64,000 bases of DNA from assembly GCA_964017145.1 (NCBI GenBank), contig OZ024852.1, forward strand, positions 2,357,945 through 2,421,944. The letters run 5' to 3'. Source of the DNA: Agrocybe praecox. Its lineage: Eukaryota > Basidiomycota > Agaricomycetes > Agaricales > Agrocybaceae. Below the pieces are notes generated by a model, which was given only the letters and a program-made list of their open reading frames with translations, did not search any database and had not been told where the DNA came from. The position numbers and the translations under genes were made by a program. Shown here in pieces: positions 11,901 to 22,959 of the stretch; position 1 is the first letter of the stretch, and every line of letters starts with the position of its first letter.

Positions 11901-13842
11901 ATGCCTCCGCATCCAATCGCCATAACAGCTTCCAACAACGGCAGTACTTCAACCCACTATTCTCGTTCAAGCAGTGCGCAGCAATCATCAGATACCTATC
12001 TTGAGGTACAGCCCGGGGGCGGGAACGGGGACGGCGGCTACAGTGATTACCACCGCGTCGAGTTTGAGGCGCCACTTTCTGCCGAGTTTGAAGAAGGCAG
12101 CGTTGAGCGACAACAGTCTCTGCATCTTGCAGCACAACAACTAGCACACGGACGCTTCTCAATTGACTTGAGCCTGGAATTAGAGAGAGAACTGGGAGAT
12201 ATGGAAAGTCCGCCTGTTACGCCTGCTTATAACCCAGGAATGGCGAGGCTACAGGCGAGGGAGGAAACCGGCGACACTGCAGGCGGAAGATCCCGCAGCA
12301 GGGGAATGAGCATCCGGGAAAAACACTCGCACCGCAGCGAGAGCATCAGTAGTGTCTCTGGGGTGGCAAACAACGAATTATCCCCCGACCCGGAAATTTT
12401 GACGCATATAGTGACCCAACTACGACAGTCGCTGGCGGATATGACCAAGGAGAGGGATGATCTGGTAAAAATGTTGTCGGAAGCCAACATGCGTGAAGCG
12501 GAGACACAAGATGCGCTTCAAGCCATGACGGACAAGGCAACAGAGGCGGAGGAAGAACATACCGAGTTGAAGAAGAAAATGAAAGAAGACGAGGAACAGA
12601 TTGTGATGCTTCGGGCAAAGGTGGAAGAAAGCAGGTGGGATTGGCATTCGCCTTGTCTTCTGCTTTTGCTGATGTATTACCCGTAGGCGTGGCCTCATGC
12701 GTCTGCAGACGGAAAATAGGCGGCAAAGCATGGCGCCTATCGATGTCTCCCGCGCCTCCGCTGCATCGTTATCCTCGTTCATGAGTCCTCCATCTGCAAA
12801 GCGTTCTTCCTTTGTTCCTTTGACTGGTTCAGGTCGACCAAACGGACACAGACGAATCTCATCGGTGTCTGATTCATTTGGCATTATCCCAACCCCAGAG
12901 CTGACACCAAGTCCTAACGTACATGCCTTCAACATTGCGTCCGCAGAAGCTGCTCTTTCAGGCCGTCGATCATCTGGTCTGTTTGGACGTCCGGCAGAAC
13001 TTGACGTGCCCGCCGCTCATTCTGTTGAATCGTTACCATCTGTTGCCGCTGCTAATACCGTCGAAGTAGACGCTTTGCGTAAGGAGTTGCAAGCTCTTAG
13101 GGACGAGCTGCAAACTGCAAAGCACGACCTCATGGAAGCAAAAGAAGCCAAGGAGGCATCAGAGACCTGCGTTACTGTTTTACGAGAATTTATTGCAGAA
13201 AATAGCATTGGTGCAGGTGGAGACGCTACGAGTATAAAGCTGCCACCTCCTCCGACGATGACAACTGGTCAGGAAGAATTGGCAGAGTCGAAGAAGACAG
13301 GGACGGGGTGGGGATTCAAACTATGGGGTAGCAACACTGGTGTCGATTCCCCATTGCGATCCAGCACGGTGAACAACATTGTTCCCTATTCAGCGGCCAT
13401 TCCCGCAGCCTCGCCCATGGTCCATTCCTCCATGAATCCACCATCCTCTGCGGTACCAATTGGGGCAGCACCGCTGTCACGCAAGTTAGGTGGGTTCTTT
13501 AGCTCTAGATCAAGCATCTCGTCGAATCATTCGCGGGACCAGAGCATGCCAGCTCCCTTGCAGCTCCCGCAACTACAAACGAACGCAGCGTCGATGGCCA
13601 CACGGTCATCGATGACCATGTCCCACCGAGACTCAATGTACAGTCATTCAGACATATCGAGCATCGCTGAGCCTATTAGTCCCGGGAGTGACATCAATGG
13701 CCTTGGGACAGCTGGATACATGAAAACAGCAGGGCTTGGTGGATCAGATGAAATCGTGGTCCATACACACGAGTTGACTAGTTTGGACGGTACACCCGTG
13801 CGAGTGTCTGTGTCTGCCGTGGATCTGGACGGTCTGCGGTAG
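11901..13842 (+). CDS. Coiled-coil, Ser-rich protein of unknown function
   Basis: Two exons, 11901-12634 and 12687-13842, give 629 residues. I do not recognise the family beyond a general resemblance to hypothetical basidiomycete proteins. The first third is disordered. Residues of about 165-245 form a strong acidic/basic coiled coil (THIVTQLRQSLADMTKERDD, EEEHTELKKKMKEDEEQIV). A Ser/Pro-rich part (SPPSAKRSSFVPLTGSGRP) follows, then a second short coiled coil (VDALRKELQALRDELQTAKH) and a C-terminal tail with GTGWGFKLWG. Two separate coiled coils with many SP/TP sites suggest a cytoskeletal or trafficking scaffold, but that is only inference. The intron is short (52 bp) and in phase. The start at 11901 is the first ATG after an in-frame region without conservation clues. 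Confidence 0.75.
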
Positions 13843-14638
13843 TGAAGTGAAGAGATTCAGCGTGGCTCTATGGCTATGGTGGATTTTCATTCGTTTTTCT
13901 TACCTCTCTTTTAATTATTCCTATTGCTGCACAGTTTTAAAACAGGATACCAGATGGATACCTACGCCCAGCATGATTTTATGAATTTTGCATGCATATT
14001 GCATGTGCGGATTGATGGATGGGGAATGAGATTTCTGTTGTTTGATTATACATGATGATGACCCGGATGACTTTGCACATTATACTTTGTTTACTATGCA
14101 GGCCTTCCCTTGAATTTAGACGATTAATATTGGATTGACTATTTTATTTCAATCTGTATCGCTCAAAGGTAGCGCATCGATTTTGTTGTGTTTTTCTTCT
14201 CTTCCAAAAGAAACGTCGTAGGTAGATTTTGTAAGACTGAGCAGGTTAGTTTTTTTGTCTTTGCTACTCATGCAGAAACCCGTCCAAAACTCGTCTGCAA
14301 GCAACACCAGCCGCCATAATCTTGGTATCATTTCGTCCAGCTGCTTATGTAGCACTCCCAATAACATTCGTGGATATAAAGTTCGTGTGCTAGATACTAG
14401 TATTATTCACACATGGGTTGAAAATGTGGACACAAATTTGAAGATATTATTTGAAGGAGTTGAACGGCGCACGCGCGTATTAGTCCACAGCTCAGTCACT
14501 TGAATCGGCATGGCCCGAAAGGCGGTTTTATCCGCTTTAAGTAGTGATCTCGATCATAACTCGAAACCATTACAACAGTACAACTTCGAGGTATACCATC
14601 AAGAAAACAATCGACTTGATACCAATATCTATGCAATC
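13843..14638. other. Intergenic region
   Basis: AT-rich 3' flank of the coiled-coil gene, then the 5' flank of the first copy of the repeated family. A short stretch ending in ATGGCCCGAAA at about 14510 recurs upstream of the second copy (about 16157), so the 5' flank is part of the duplicated unit. ORFs at 14149-14503 are short and unsupported. Confidence 0.4.
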
Positions 14639-15951
14639 ATGACTGACGAACTTGAACCAGTACCAGCCCGCCTCGTACGTATCGTAGTACACATGTTGCT
14701 TGAAACAAAATTTCAACCATTCCATAGCCTTTCCCGCCTGAAATTGTACACCAAGTAGCAAAGGCATGCTCGCCCAATACTCTCGCTTGTCTGGCAAGAA
14801 CACATTCGATGTACCAGGGTGAAGCTGAGCGAGCGCTATACCATACGCTCAACAATCCACCTATTGGTTGCTTCGAAACGTTATCGCACAGCTTAAAGAG
14901 AGTGACTTATGTGAGACACTTGACTTTAGATTTTGGCTCCCGGGTCACCGCAGAACTTTGCGTAAAGCTTGATATACTCTCACGTATCTTACTCGTCATG
15001 CGGTTCTTAAACTATCTAGATTTGAGATGCTCCATAAACAACACAAACGATTCCTGCAAAGAATGGTTAACGCGCCAGAAAAGGTTGGCCAATGCATTAC
15101 AGTGAGTGCTTCTAGTTCTCTGGCGAACAACGGTTTTTCAAAATTATTTCATAGTGATACAAAATTGTCCCAGCTGCATACCCTTTATTGTGATAGCTCA
15201 CTCCTAGAAGATCCTGTACGATTCATCACAAATCACCGCGGATTGAAACTTTTCATCACGGACTGGCTAATCTTGGAAACAATCCAGGAACTCAAGGAAA
15301 TGGAGCGTATTTCACCCAACACTATACCAATTCTTTATGTCCACTTGAACTTCGATACACTATGGGTTGAATACCCCTCGCAAGTTTTACTTTATCCGAC
15401 CTTGTATTCTCCCAGTCGTCTCCCTTCAACTCTCGAAATGTTCGACAAAATATGGAAACATTCAACTTATTTTCAACGGGTTATCATAAATCTTGAGGAA
15501 TATTCCAGCGACATGTATACGTTCATCAAGAACAGCTTGGATTTTACTATCCCAAAGAGTCCCGAATTTGTCAGGTGTCTGACGCTCACATTTGAACGTC
15601 CGACATGCGAGATTGCAAGTCGTGATTATAATATTATAATGGCAAACGACGAAGCTAATCCACTACTTTTTCCAGCCTATCGAGGACATCAGAAGTATCA
15701 TTATAAAGCTCAAGTCCCTTCAAGAGTTGCAATTCTATTGGCTAACTGTGGACTGTGGAATCACGCAAACGAGTTCAGATGTCTCAGGATTTCTAGTCAA
15801 GGACAAGATGGCCCTTGTTAAATCATTTTGGGATGTTTGTCCTACCCTGGTAGAAGTCATATTTATTAGCGGAGAATTTATCAGACGACTAGATTCCACA
15901 CGTCCAGAGTGGACGCATATGGGCGATTTGGACTCAATGGGCTTCTTATGA
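14639..15951 (+). CDS. F-box-like lineage-expanded protein, copy A
   Basis: Member of a local family of about 370-residue proteins of unknown function. Four exons were identified by comparison with copies B and C: 14639-14674, 14728-15101, 15155-15614 and 15676-15951 (381 residues). A short variable first exon (MTDELEPVPARL) is followed by LPFPPEIVHQVAKACSPNTL, which resembles the start of an F-box. Then come LACLARTHSMYQGEAERALY and leucine-rich, LRR-like segments, with the conserved ERISPNTIP, SPSRLPS and FWDVCPTLVEV blocks. Intron 3 begins with GCAAGT, not GTAAGT. It must be used because it alone keeps the frame and yields the paralogue-conserved PxEDI/DM junction. Such families are often F-box/LRR substrate adaptors of SCF ubiquitin ligases, but no definite F-box match can be claimed by eye. 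Confidence 0.7.
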
Positions 15952-16294
15952 TTTCTAAATGGGTGGATGCAACCGACTCCAATGGCACACAGTATGTTGA
16001 TAATATAGTTATTGTGGTTAACCTTTTTGAGCCCATTTTCTCAACGGGTTTTATTCACTTGGGTCTGCCACATCATATACAACTTTTGCGTTGCAGGCAA
16101 TTCATCTAAGTACCTGTTCTGCTGAGAAATTGGGTTTGGCTCTTGAAGGATTCGGAATGGCCCGAAAAGCTCACACGAAGTGTAGTGCCAGGCTCCAGCC
16201 GCCGATGCATTCCCACAGAATACAACATAAATTCAGAACTATCGTAAGTATCCCAGAAGTATCCGTTTCTCACTTTACACGATTTACACGAGTC
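15952..16294. other. Intergenic region between copies A and B
   Basis: Contains the duplicated 5' flank around 16148-16180 (GAATGGCCCGAAAAGC). No gene was recognised. Confidence 0.4.
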
Positions 16295-17533
16295 ATGATT
16301 CATGTAGTATCCAGCCACGTACGTGTTATAGATACATATTTCCTGGACAGATTTTCAACTATTTCATAGTCTTTTCCACCCGAAATTGTACGTCAGGTAG
16401 CAGCGGCATGCTTTCCCGGTACTCTCACTTGTCTGGCAAGAACACATTCGATGTATCAGGCAGAAGCAGAACGAGCGCTATACTATGATCTCACATACCC
16501 ATCTATTGGTTGCGTCGAAACGTTGTCACTCAACTCGAAGAAAGCAACCTACGTGCGGCGCTTGACTCTGCGTTTCGGTTTCCAATCTATTGAAGAAAGT
16601 GCAGCATTCGAGAAAATCTCACATATACTAATCAACATGGGGCTCTTAAATTATCTGAAGCTGAGGTACTACCACGGCGACAATTCCAGCGAGAAGTTAT
16701 TGTCCCAAAAAAGATTGACTGATGCATTCCGGTGAGTTCTAGTTCTGTGACAACTACGAATCTTCTAAATTATTTTAAAGAGATGCTAAGTTCTCTCAGC
16801 TACATACATTTCATTGTGACAGGTTTGTCCTAGAAGATCCTGTCGGCTTCATCACAAATCACCCCGGATTGAAACTTTTCGTCACGGACCGGCTAGAGCC
16901 AAAAGAAATCCAGGACCTTAAGGAAATGGAGCGTATTTCTCCCAACACTATCCCAGTTATCTACGTCTCCGGTTTCAATCTACATCACGGATACACTCCA
17001 CATCTTGAGATTTTCCCCGGCCTGTATTCTGCCAGTCGTCTTTCTTCGATTCTTGAAACGCTCGACAGAAGATGGACCCATTCTACGACAGAGTCTTTTC
17101 GTGAGGTTACCATCCATCTCCTGGATTATTCACGCGACATGTACATCTTTATCAAGGACACTTCTAGAAGGATTCCAGGTGCTAAAATGGTTATATATCT
17201 GACGTTTGCGTTTGAACGTCAATGCAAGATTGTAAGTTGTAGTATCATTGTCATAGTAGGAGTAACCCATTCCGAATCTGCTATCAGCCTCCCGGGGACG
17301 TGGAAAACATCGTTGCATTCTTCGATGAGCTTGAAGAGCTGAACTTTGAATGGCAAAACTTGGATATACCACGTACAAGAGCAATTGGAAGGCAAGTTTG
17401 TGATAGCGATAGAATCTCCCAGGTTCAAGCTTTTGGCAAAGCTTGTCCCACGCTCATGGATGTAACATTTATCGATGGTGAACGTTTCTCGCGCGCAACT
17501 TGGGAAATTAACCCAGAGTGGATACATCTCTGA
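16295..17533 (+). CDS. F-box-like lineage-expanded protein, copy B
   Basis: Paralogue of the 14.6 kb and 21 kb genes, with four exons: 16295-16318, 16370-16731, 16781-17231 and 17288-17533 (360 residues). The first exon is only eight codons (MIHVVSSH). It was placed because its donor and the following acceptor (ttcatag) align with the other copies. The body begins SFPPEIVRQVAAACFPGTLT and continues with CLARTHSMYQAEAERALYYD, the ERISPNTIPVIYV block and ACPTLMDVTFIDGE. Intron 3 starts with GTAAGT here, where copies A and C have GCAAGT. The gene is in tandem with copy A, so a local duplication is likely. The function is unknown; F-box/LRR adaptor is the best guess. Confidence 0.7.
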
Positions 17534-17706
17534 GCCTACTTGGATTGAATCTCAAATGACTTCATCGCCGTAAATATTTCCGAAAGAAATACATAATCAA
17601 CCAGTGCTCATGCTTTCCTTTAAAGCGAATAGGCAGCATCATATAAATGTAATCAAATACACTTCAAAGTTCGAACCCGACGCTGGGTGTTCCAATTTGC
17701 ATGCAT

Positions 17707-20497
17707 TTACGAGTATCTCCCTACATCTTCGTCCAACACAGCACGAAAGAAACCAGGTTGACAAGTGCTAATACGACTAGAGTTACTGGCGCTATTGCTC
17801 CCTGAACCCGACGAAAGTGGGGACGTGTATCTCCTAAGAGGTGAAGGCGAGTAGTTGGAGCCCTGTGGTAATAACGGTTTCATCTTCCCATACGACGATG
17901 CCGAGCTAGAAGAGGAAGAGGTTTGTGCTCGCGGACCATCCAAGGTTCTTCTCCTTGCCGAACCTGAACGTTTGTGACCTTCCGGGAAACCCAAGTTTGA
18001 CGATGCACCATTATTAACCCGAGCAGAAGAATCTGGTGGTATCAACGAATCCGAAGGATACGTGGAAGAGGGAAAGACGGGAGATGGAGTAGAAGGGGGT
18101 GATGGTAGAGACTTCGCAATCGATCCAGAGCCAGAAATGGTCAAATGTTTGAATCGTTGATTAAGCTTTCCAAGAGTCGGTGGATTTTCAGACACATTGC
18201 CTTGCTTCTCATTGGTGGTACCCACCGCTACGCTTTGCAGATTAGAGCAAAGTTGATTCACTTCAGTTTCTGGCTCGATGAATGCGGGCAAGTTGAAATC
18301 ATCGATGATATCGTCAAGGGATTTGAAAGAGGGCGTAGATGGGGTCAATAAACCAGTAGAGCCACTAAACTTGAAGGACGCTTCATTTTCAGGATGCATT
18401 TGAAGTGATGCTAAGGCCGGCAGGGTGGAAAGTTCTCGACGGCGGTGGGACATCGAAGGGCCCTTGTGACGGCGTTCCAAAATATTTTGCGCATGTCGGA
18501 CTTGGCCGCGAGATGACGACGTGAAGTTTCCCTAATAAATCTATCAGCATATATGGCTCAGGTACTTTTAACAGAAGATGTTTACCTCGTATGTACGCTC
18601 ATGTCTCAGCCACTCTTCTACCACATCGAGATTTACGCCTGCATTGACGTGGTGCAATGACACCACAGCATCCTTTCTTGAAGTCTCAAAAGTACCTATG
18701 TCGCGCAAGACTTGCTTGATGAGACGCATATTTGGTCGGTCTTCAGGCTTATCTTTCCAGCATAGATCTACAAGCCACCAGAGCTGACTTTCATCGTTGG
18801 TCCAGTTCCCTACAGGTGGTAAGGGAGGTCTTTCACCACGAAGGACAGACAACATGATAGCAGCAGCAGGTTTGTGCCTGTTGGTCTCTAAAAAGGGAGG
18901 TTTGCCAGTATAAACCTACGACAAAAATTGAGTACGCCACTTGGTAACTTTTGCAAATAACTTACTTCATATATAGTGCACGCCAGCGCATATATGTCAC
19001 CAGCCTTTGCGTTCTTGCTGAAACAACGACTGGGATCCATGATTTCGGGCGCTGCCCAACATACAGAGCCTTCAAATGCAGGAGAACCTTTTCCCAGGCG
19101 CTGAGATTCTACGATGGAAGAAAGGCCAAAGTCTGCTAAGCAGCAGACGAGATCATCCCCAACAAGAACGTTCGCCTATATATTATAGTTAACACCCAAA
19201 ATCAGGTAGTGTTATGACATATCCTTACTCCTTTGATATCTTTATGGGTTACAGGAGGGTTTAAGCCGTGAAGGTATTCAATACCTTCTACGATTTCGCA
19301 GATCTACACCCATCGTGGTTCATATCAGTAATTTGTGCGCATATATTTAGAGTACTAACCGCTTTGAATCGATCGTGATCAGGATGTTGCTTCAAGTACG
19401 ACATAATGTCGCCGTTATTCATCCAAGGGGATATAAAACAGAACCGAGGTTCAAATAATTCCAGGTTGGCCCCAATAAAAGGTAAAATGTTAGGATGACG
19501 GAGCTGGCGCCACACTAATACTTCAGAACAAAAGTCCTGAAATTAACATATCCTTTAATGATGGGCTTGTATGGGAGACTCGTGCGATATACCTTGTATA
19601 AAAGGTCACGGTCTTCGATGGTTGTTTCAAACATACGCAAAACACGAAAGCAAACAGGTTTGCCGTCCACGTTTCCTTTATAAATATCCTTTATTTGACG
19701 TTAAAAATAAAAGGCCCGAGAATATGGAAGTCTTACAGCAAATGCACCACCTTGCACGGCGTGCCCAGTTCCGCCGTTCAAGCCATTGATAAAGGTGGAA
19801 GGTGGTAGAATAGACTGTCTCGCTAACTCGCGAAGACATCTATATGCTCTGCGGAGGCATCTAGCGTCGGTCAATGGATCATCCAGGATCTGTTGGAGGT
19901 GTTAAGGGTGGAAGGGATAGACATAAATGCTGAATATACATACCACTTGCAAGACCTGAGATATACAAACAAGCCATTCTTTCTCGGGATTTCTCTCCAG
20001 CAGCTGGCACCAGCTGTGTTCGGAAAAAATGACCTGTCGAAGGTCATCAGTTGAAGAAGGATAGGGAATTGTGAACGAGGACGTGGAAAATATTTTTGAA
20101 CAATTGCATTTGGTTAGTACAAAGTACTTGACTTCTTTAGTCGAGAGCGAACATTCCAGCCGTTCACTTGGTTGTAGGAGAGCGTTAAGTCCATGCAATA
20201 ACTTGGGGTCGAATCTGAGAATGGATGCTAGATAAATAATGGGTTTGTATTGACTGAAATCTGATGAAATAGGGTGACTTCTATGTGAAGATATCAGTGA
20301 AGTGATCGTAAAGGCACATATATCGATGAAGAATCGACGTACCGCAGCCTCCTTTGCTGGTCAACCCAGAGGCTGACCTCTGCTGCAAAGTGATAAAATC
20401 CGGCTTCGTCTGCGCCGAGATGTGATTTGACACGGTTCAGATAAGTAATCACAGGAATAATGTCGGGTCGGTCATTACTGATATGACCACGGTTCAT
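17707..20497 (-). CDS. Basidiomycete-type protein kinase, possibly altered activity
   Basis: Multi-exon gene starting MNRGHISNDRPDIIPVITYL at 20497 and ending EDVGRYS at 17707. After an N-terminal regulatory part (exons 20497-20343 and 20214-19944), the kinase domain appears in order. There is a glycine loop of the form V-GGAFADIYKG, a beta-3 strand reading PVCFRVLRMF, the helix-C region (VWRQLRHPNILPFIGAN), a hinge (FISPWMNNGDIMSYL), a catalytic loop THKDIKGANVLV, the metal site ADFGLSS, and WAAPEIM. The C-lobe reads IYEVYTGKPPFLE and LVDLCWKDKPEDRP. The beta-3 Lys is Arg and the HRD Arg is Lys, while the DFG Asp and catalytic Asp are kept, so activity may be reduced. A Ser-rich tail of about 250 residues follows. 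It lies between members of the F-box-like family, apparently by chance. Confidence 0.85.
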
Positions 20498-21054
20498 GTG
20501 TGTTTTCGGTGAAAAAGTTATGATGTTTGCATCGTTTGGAAAAAGAGCTGGCCACCGTTGACATTATATAGTACGAACATGCCGATGAAACGTGTTGGGC
20601 TATTTCCAGGTGTACATCCTCGAGGCTTCACGTCAAAGCGTACCGCCTTCGCCCTCCCATGCCAATTTTGCCGGGTCTATGATACCCAATGCAGCGTATA
20701 GTGGCGCAGTGGGATTATATTTGTACTTTATCGCGGACCCAAGTGAAAGTCGTAGACTTCGTAGACTAAGACTTCATAGTTACTAGTAACCTCAAGGGCG
20801 GTATTTGTTTATTCAAGAGGTTGGACAAACAAGGGCAATCCTAGTAATTCATGTCTACGGACCACGATCTTCCTGATCCCAGCTAAGCGCTTGTCCTGGC
20901 TCCATGATGCCCGTCTGAACTCGTCCAAAACTTTCTGATAAATTTGCCCATTTTGCAGTTACATCTATACCGCTAACTAACAGTTAAAATCCACGATAAC
21001 ACATGTATGTACTGATGCGCGCGAGTCGCTCGCACCTTGCTCGCATCCGTCCAT
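20498..21054. other. Intergenic region
   Basis: Promoter side of the kinase gene and 3' flank of copy C. No gene was recognised. Confidence 0.5.
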
Positions 21055-22333
21055 TTAGAAATCATCATCCCAATCGTCGAGGCGTCTCCACTCCTGGCTA
21101 TTGCAGTACAATCGATTCATAGTTTCCCCGTCAATAAATGAGACTTCTACAAGGGTAGGACAGACATCCCAAAATGTTTTAACGAGCGTCATCCTGTCGT
21201 TGACGGAAATCCCTGTGATATTTGAACTCGCGTACTTGATTCCATCCAAGGTCTGCCAATTAAAATTCAACTCTTCAAGGTCCTTGAGATTTACAAGAAT
21301 ACTTTTCATGTCCTCGGTAGGCTGAAAAAAAAGCCGGATTAGCGTTGGCGTTTGCCGCAATGATAATGTTATGATCGTGACTTGCAATCTCGCATGGACG
21401 TTCGAACGTGAACGCCAGACACCTCACGAATTCGGGAGCATTCGGGATAGTAAAAGCCAAGCTGTCCTTGACGAACGTATACATATCGCTGGAATATTCC
21501 ACGAGGTGGATGGTGACCTGTCGAGGAGGTGGTGTGTAATTCCCCGAACGGTTCCATATTTTGTCGAGCGTTTCAAGTATTGAAGGGAGACGACTGGGAG
21601 AATACAAGATTGGGAAGATCTCAACCTGTACGGTATATTCCCATTGTATATTGAAGGCGTCGACATATATAGTCGGGATGGTGTTGGGCGAAATACGCTC
21701 TATTTCCTTAAGGTCCTGGATTTCTTTTGGCCCTAGCCTGTCCGTGACGAAAAGTTTCAATCTAGGGTGATATGTGATGAAGCGGACAGGATCTTCTAGG
21801 ACAAACCTGTCACAATGAAATGTATGTAGCTGAGAGAATTCAGCATCCCTTTGAAATAATTTAGAAGATTCGTCGTTGTCAGAGAACTAGAACTCACCGG
21901 AATGCATCAGCCAATCTTTTTTGGGACACTTCGCCATAATTGTACTCGTCGTAGTGCCTCAACTCCAGGTAATTCAAGAATCGCAAGTTGACTAGTATGT
22001 GTAAAAATTTCTCAAATGCTGCACTTTCCTGCCTGCTTCGGGAACCAAAACTTAAAGTCAAGTGCCGCACATAAGTCACTTTCGTTAAGCTGAGCGACGA
22101 TGTTTCGAAGCAGCCAATAGGTGGATTTTCCAGAGTATGGTATAGCGCTCGTTCAGCTTCTGCCTGATACATTGAATGTGTTCTTGCCAGACAAGTGAGA
22201 GTACCGGGCGAGCATGCTGCTGCTACCTGGCCTACAATTTCGGATGAAATGAACTATGAAATAATTAAGAAATGGTTCGACACAACATGTACATGATACG
22301 CACTAGGCTGATTGGTACCTGTTCGTCCGTCAT
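21055..22333 (-). CDS. F-box-like lineage-expanded protein, copy C
   Basis: Third full copy of the family, on the opposite strand. The exons are 22333-22304, 22253-21898, 21848-21386 and 21321-21055 (371 residues). The first exon encodes MTDEQVPISL. The second begins FISSEIVGQVAAACSPGTLT and continues CLARTHSMYQAEAERALYHT. The conserved ERISPNTIPTIYV, SPSRLPSILETLDKIW and FWDVCPTLVEVSFIDGE blocks are all present without breaks. Intron 3 again has a GC donor (GCAAGT). The start codon overlaps the TGA of an upstream gene fragment (ATGA). The function is unknown. Confidence 0.7.
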
Positions 22334-22541
22334 AATTGACTAGAATTTGTTTTGAAGTTGATTTTTAAATAGTGTGTTGAGTGAGGTGTTCTTGCCAGAC
22401 GGGTGATGGTTCTGGGAGAGCACAGTTCTGCAATTTGGCGAGTGATCTCGGGTGGAATGAGCTATGAAATTCCTGAGAGTTTGTTCCAGGGTACATGTAC
22501 ATGATACATACGAGGCTGACTGGAATTTGCTTGTCGGTCAT
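22330..22541 (-). pseudogene. 5' fragment of the F-box-like family (copy D)
   Basis: A first exon (22541-22512, MTDKQIPVSL) and the start of a second exon (from 22461, LIPPEITRQIAELCSPRTIT then RLARTPHSTH) match the beginning of copies A-C. The homology then stops and the frame ends at a TGA at 22332-22330, inside the start codon of copy C. This is either a truncated duplicate or a short upstream ORF derived from one. The intron lengths match copy C. Confidence 0.65.
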
Positions 22542-22959
22542 AGCTGGATAAACAGTATCGAGTAAACTGATGCCGTTCAAGTTGTTTTGAGGTTTTGAGT
22601 CACCAATGGAGTCATGCCTTAGAAACCAAGGTCACGGTTGTTGAATCCATGTCGCACGGCCGTCTACGCCAGGTTCTGTCAGAGTCATGGCGGTAGTGAT
22701 TCCCAGCAGTCACAGATTGGAGGTAGAGATATTTAGGTTATCAGATAAGATGGAGAGAAAAGAGCTGCAAACAGTTGCAAAGAAATGATGTGCTTCCGGC
22801 TAATTAAATGCTCATCGAGTAATTCGGAATTCATGTATCCTATTCAAAGCCGCGAATCCGACACAAGGACAAGCACTCTTGCTTTGTCAAAACTTTCACC
22901 TCGTGAGTCACCTCGCCGCTGGGCTATATTTTTTTTGATTTACAAATTCATAGACAACC
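22542..22959. other. Divergent promoter region of copy C/D and MET5-like gene
   Basis: No gene was recognised. A T-rich stretch lies just upstream of the MET5-like ATG. Confidence 0.45.

Noticed and set aside
12346..12935. Minus-strand ORFs of 126 and 171 codons
   Set aside because: Shadows of the coiled-coil gene's exons.
17660..17700. gttcgaaccc word resembling a tRNA B box
   Set aside because: No A box or acceptor pairing at a suitable distance upstream.
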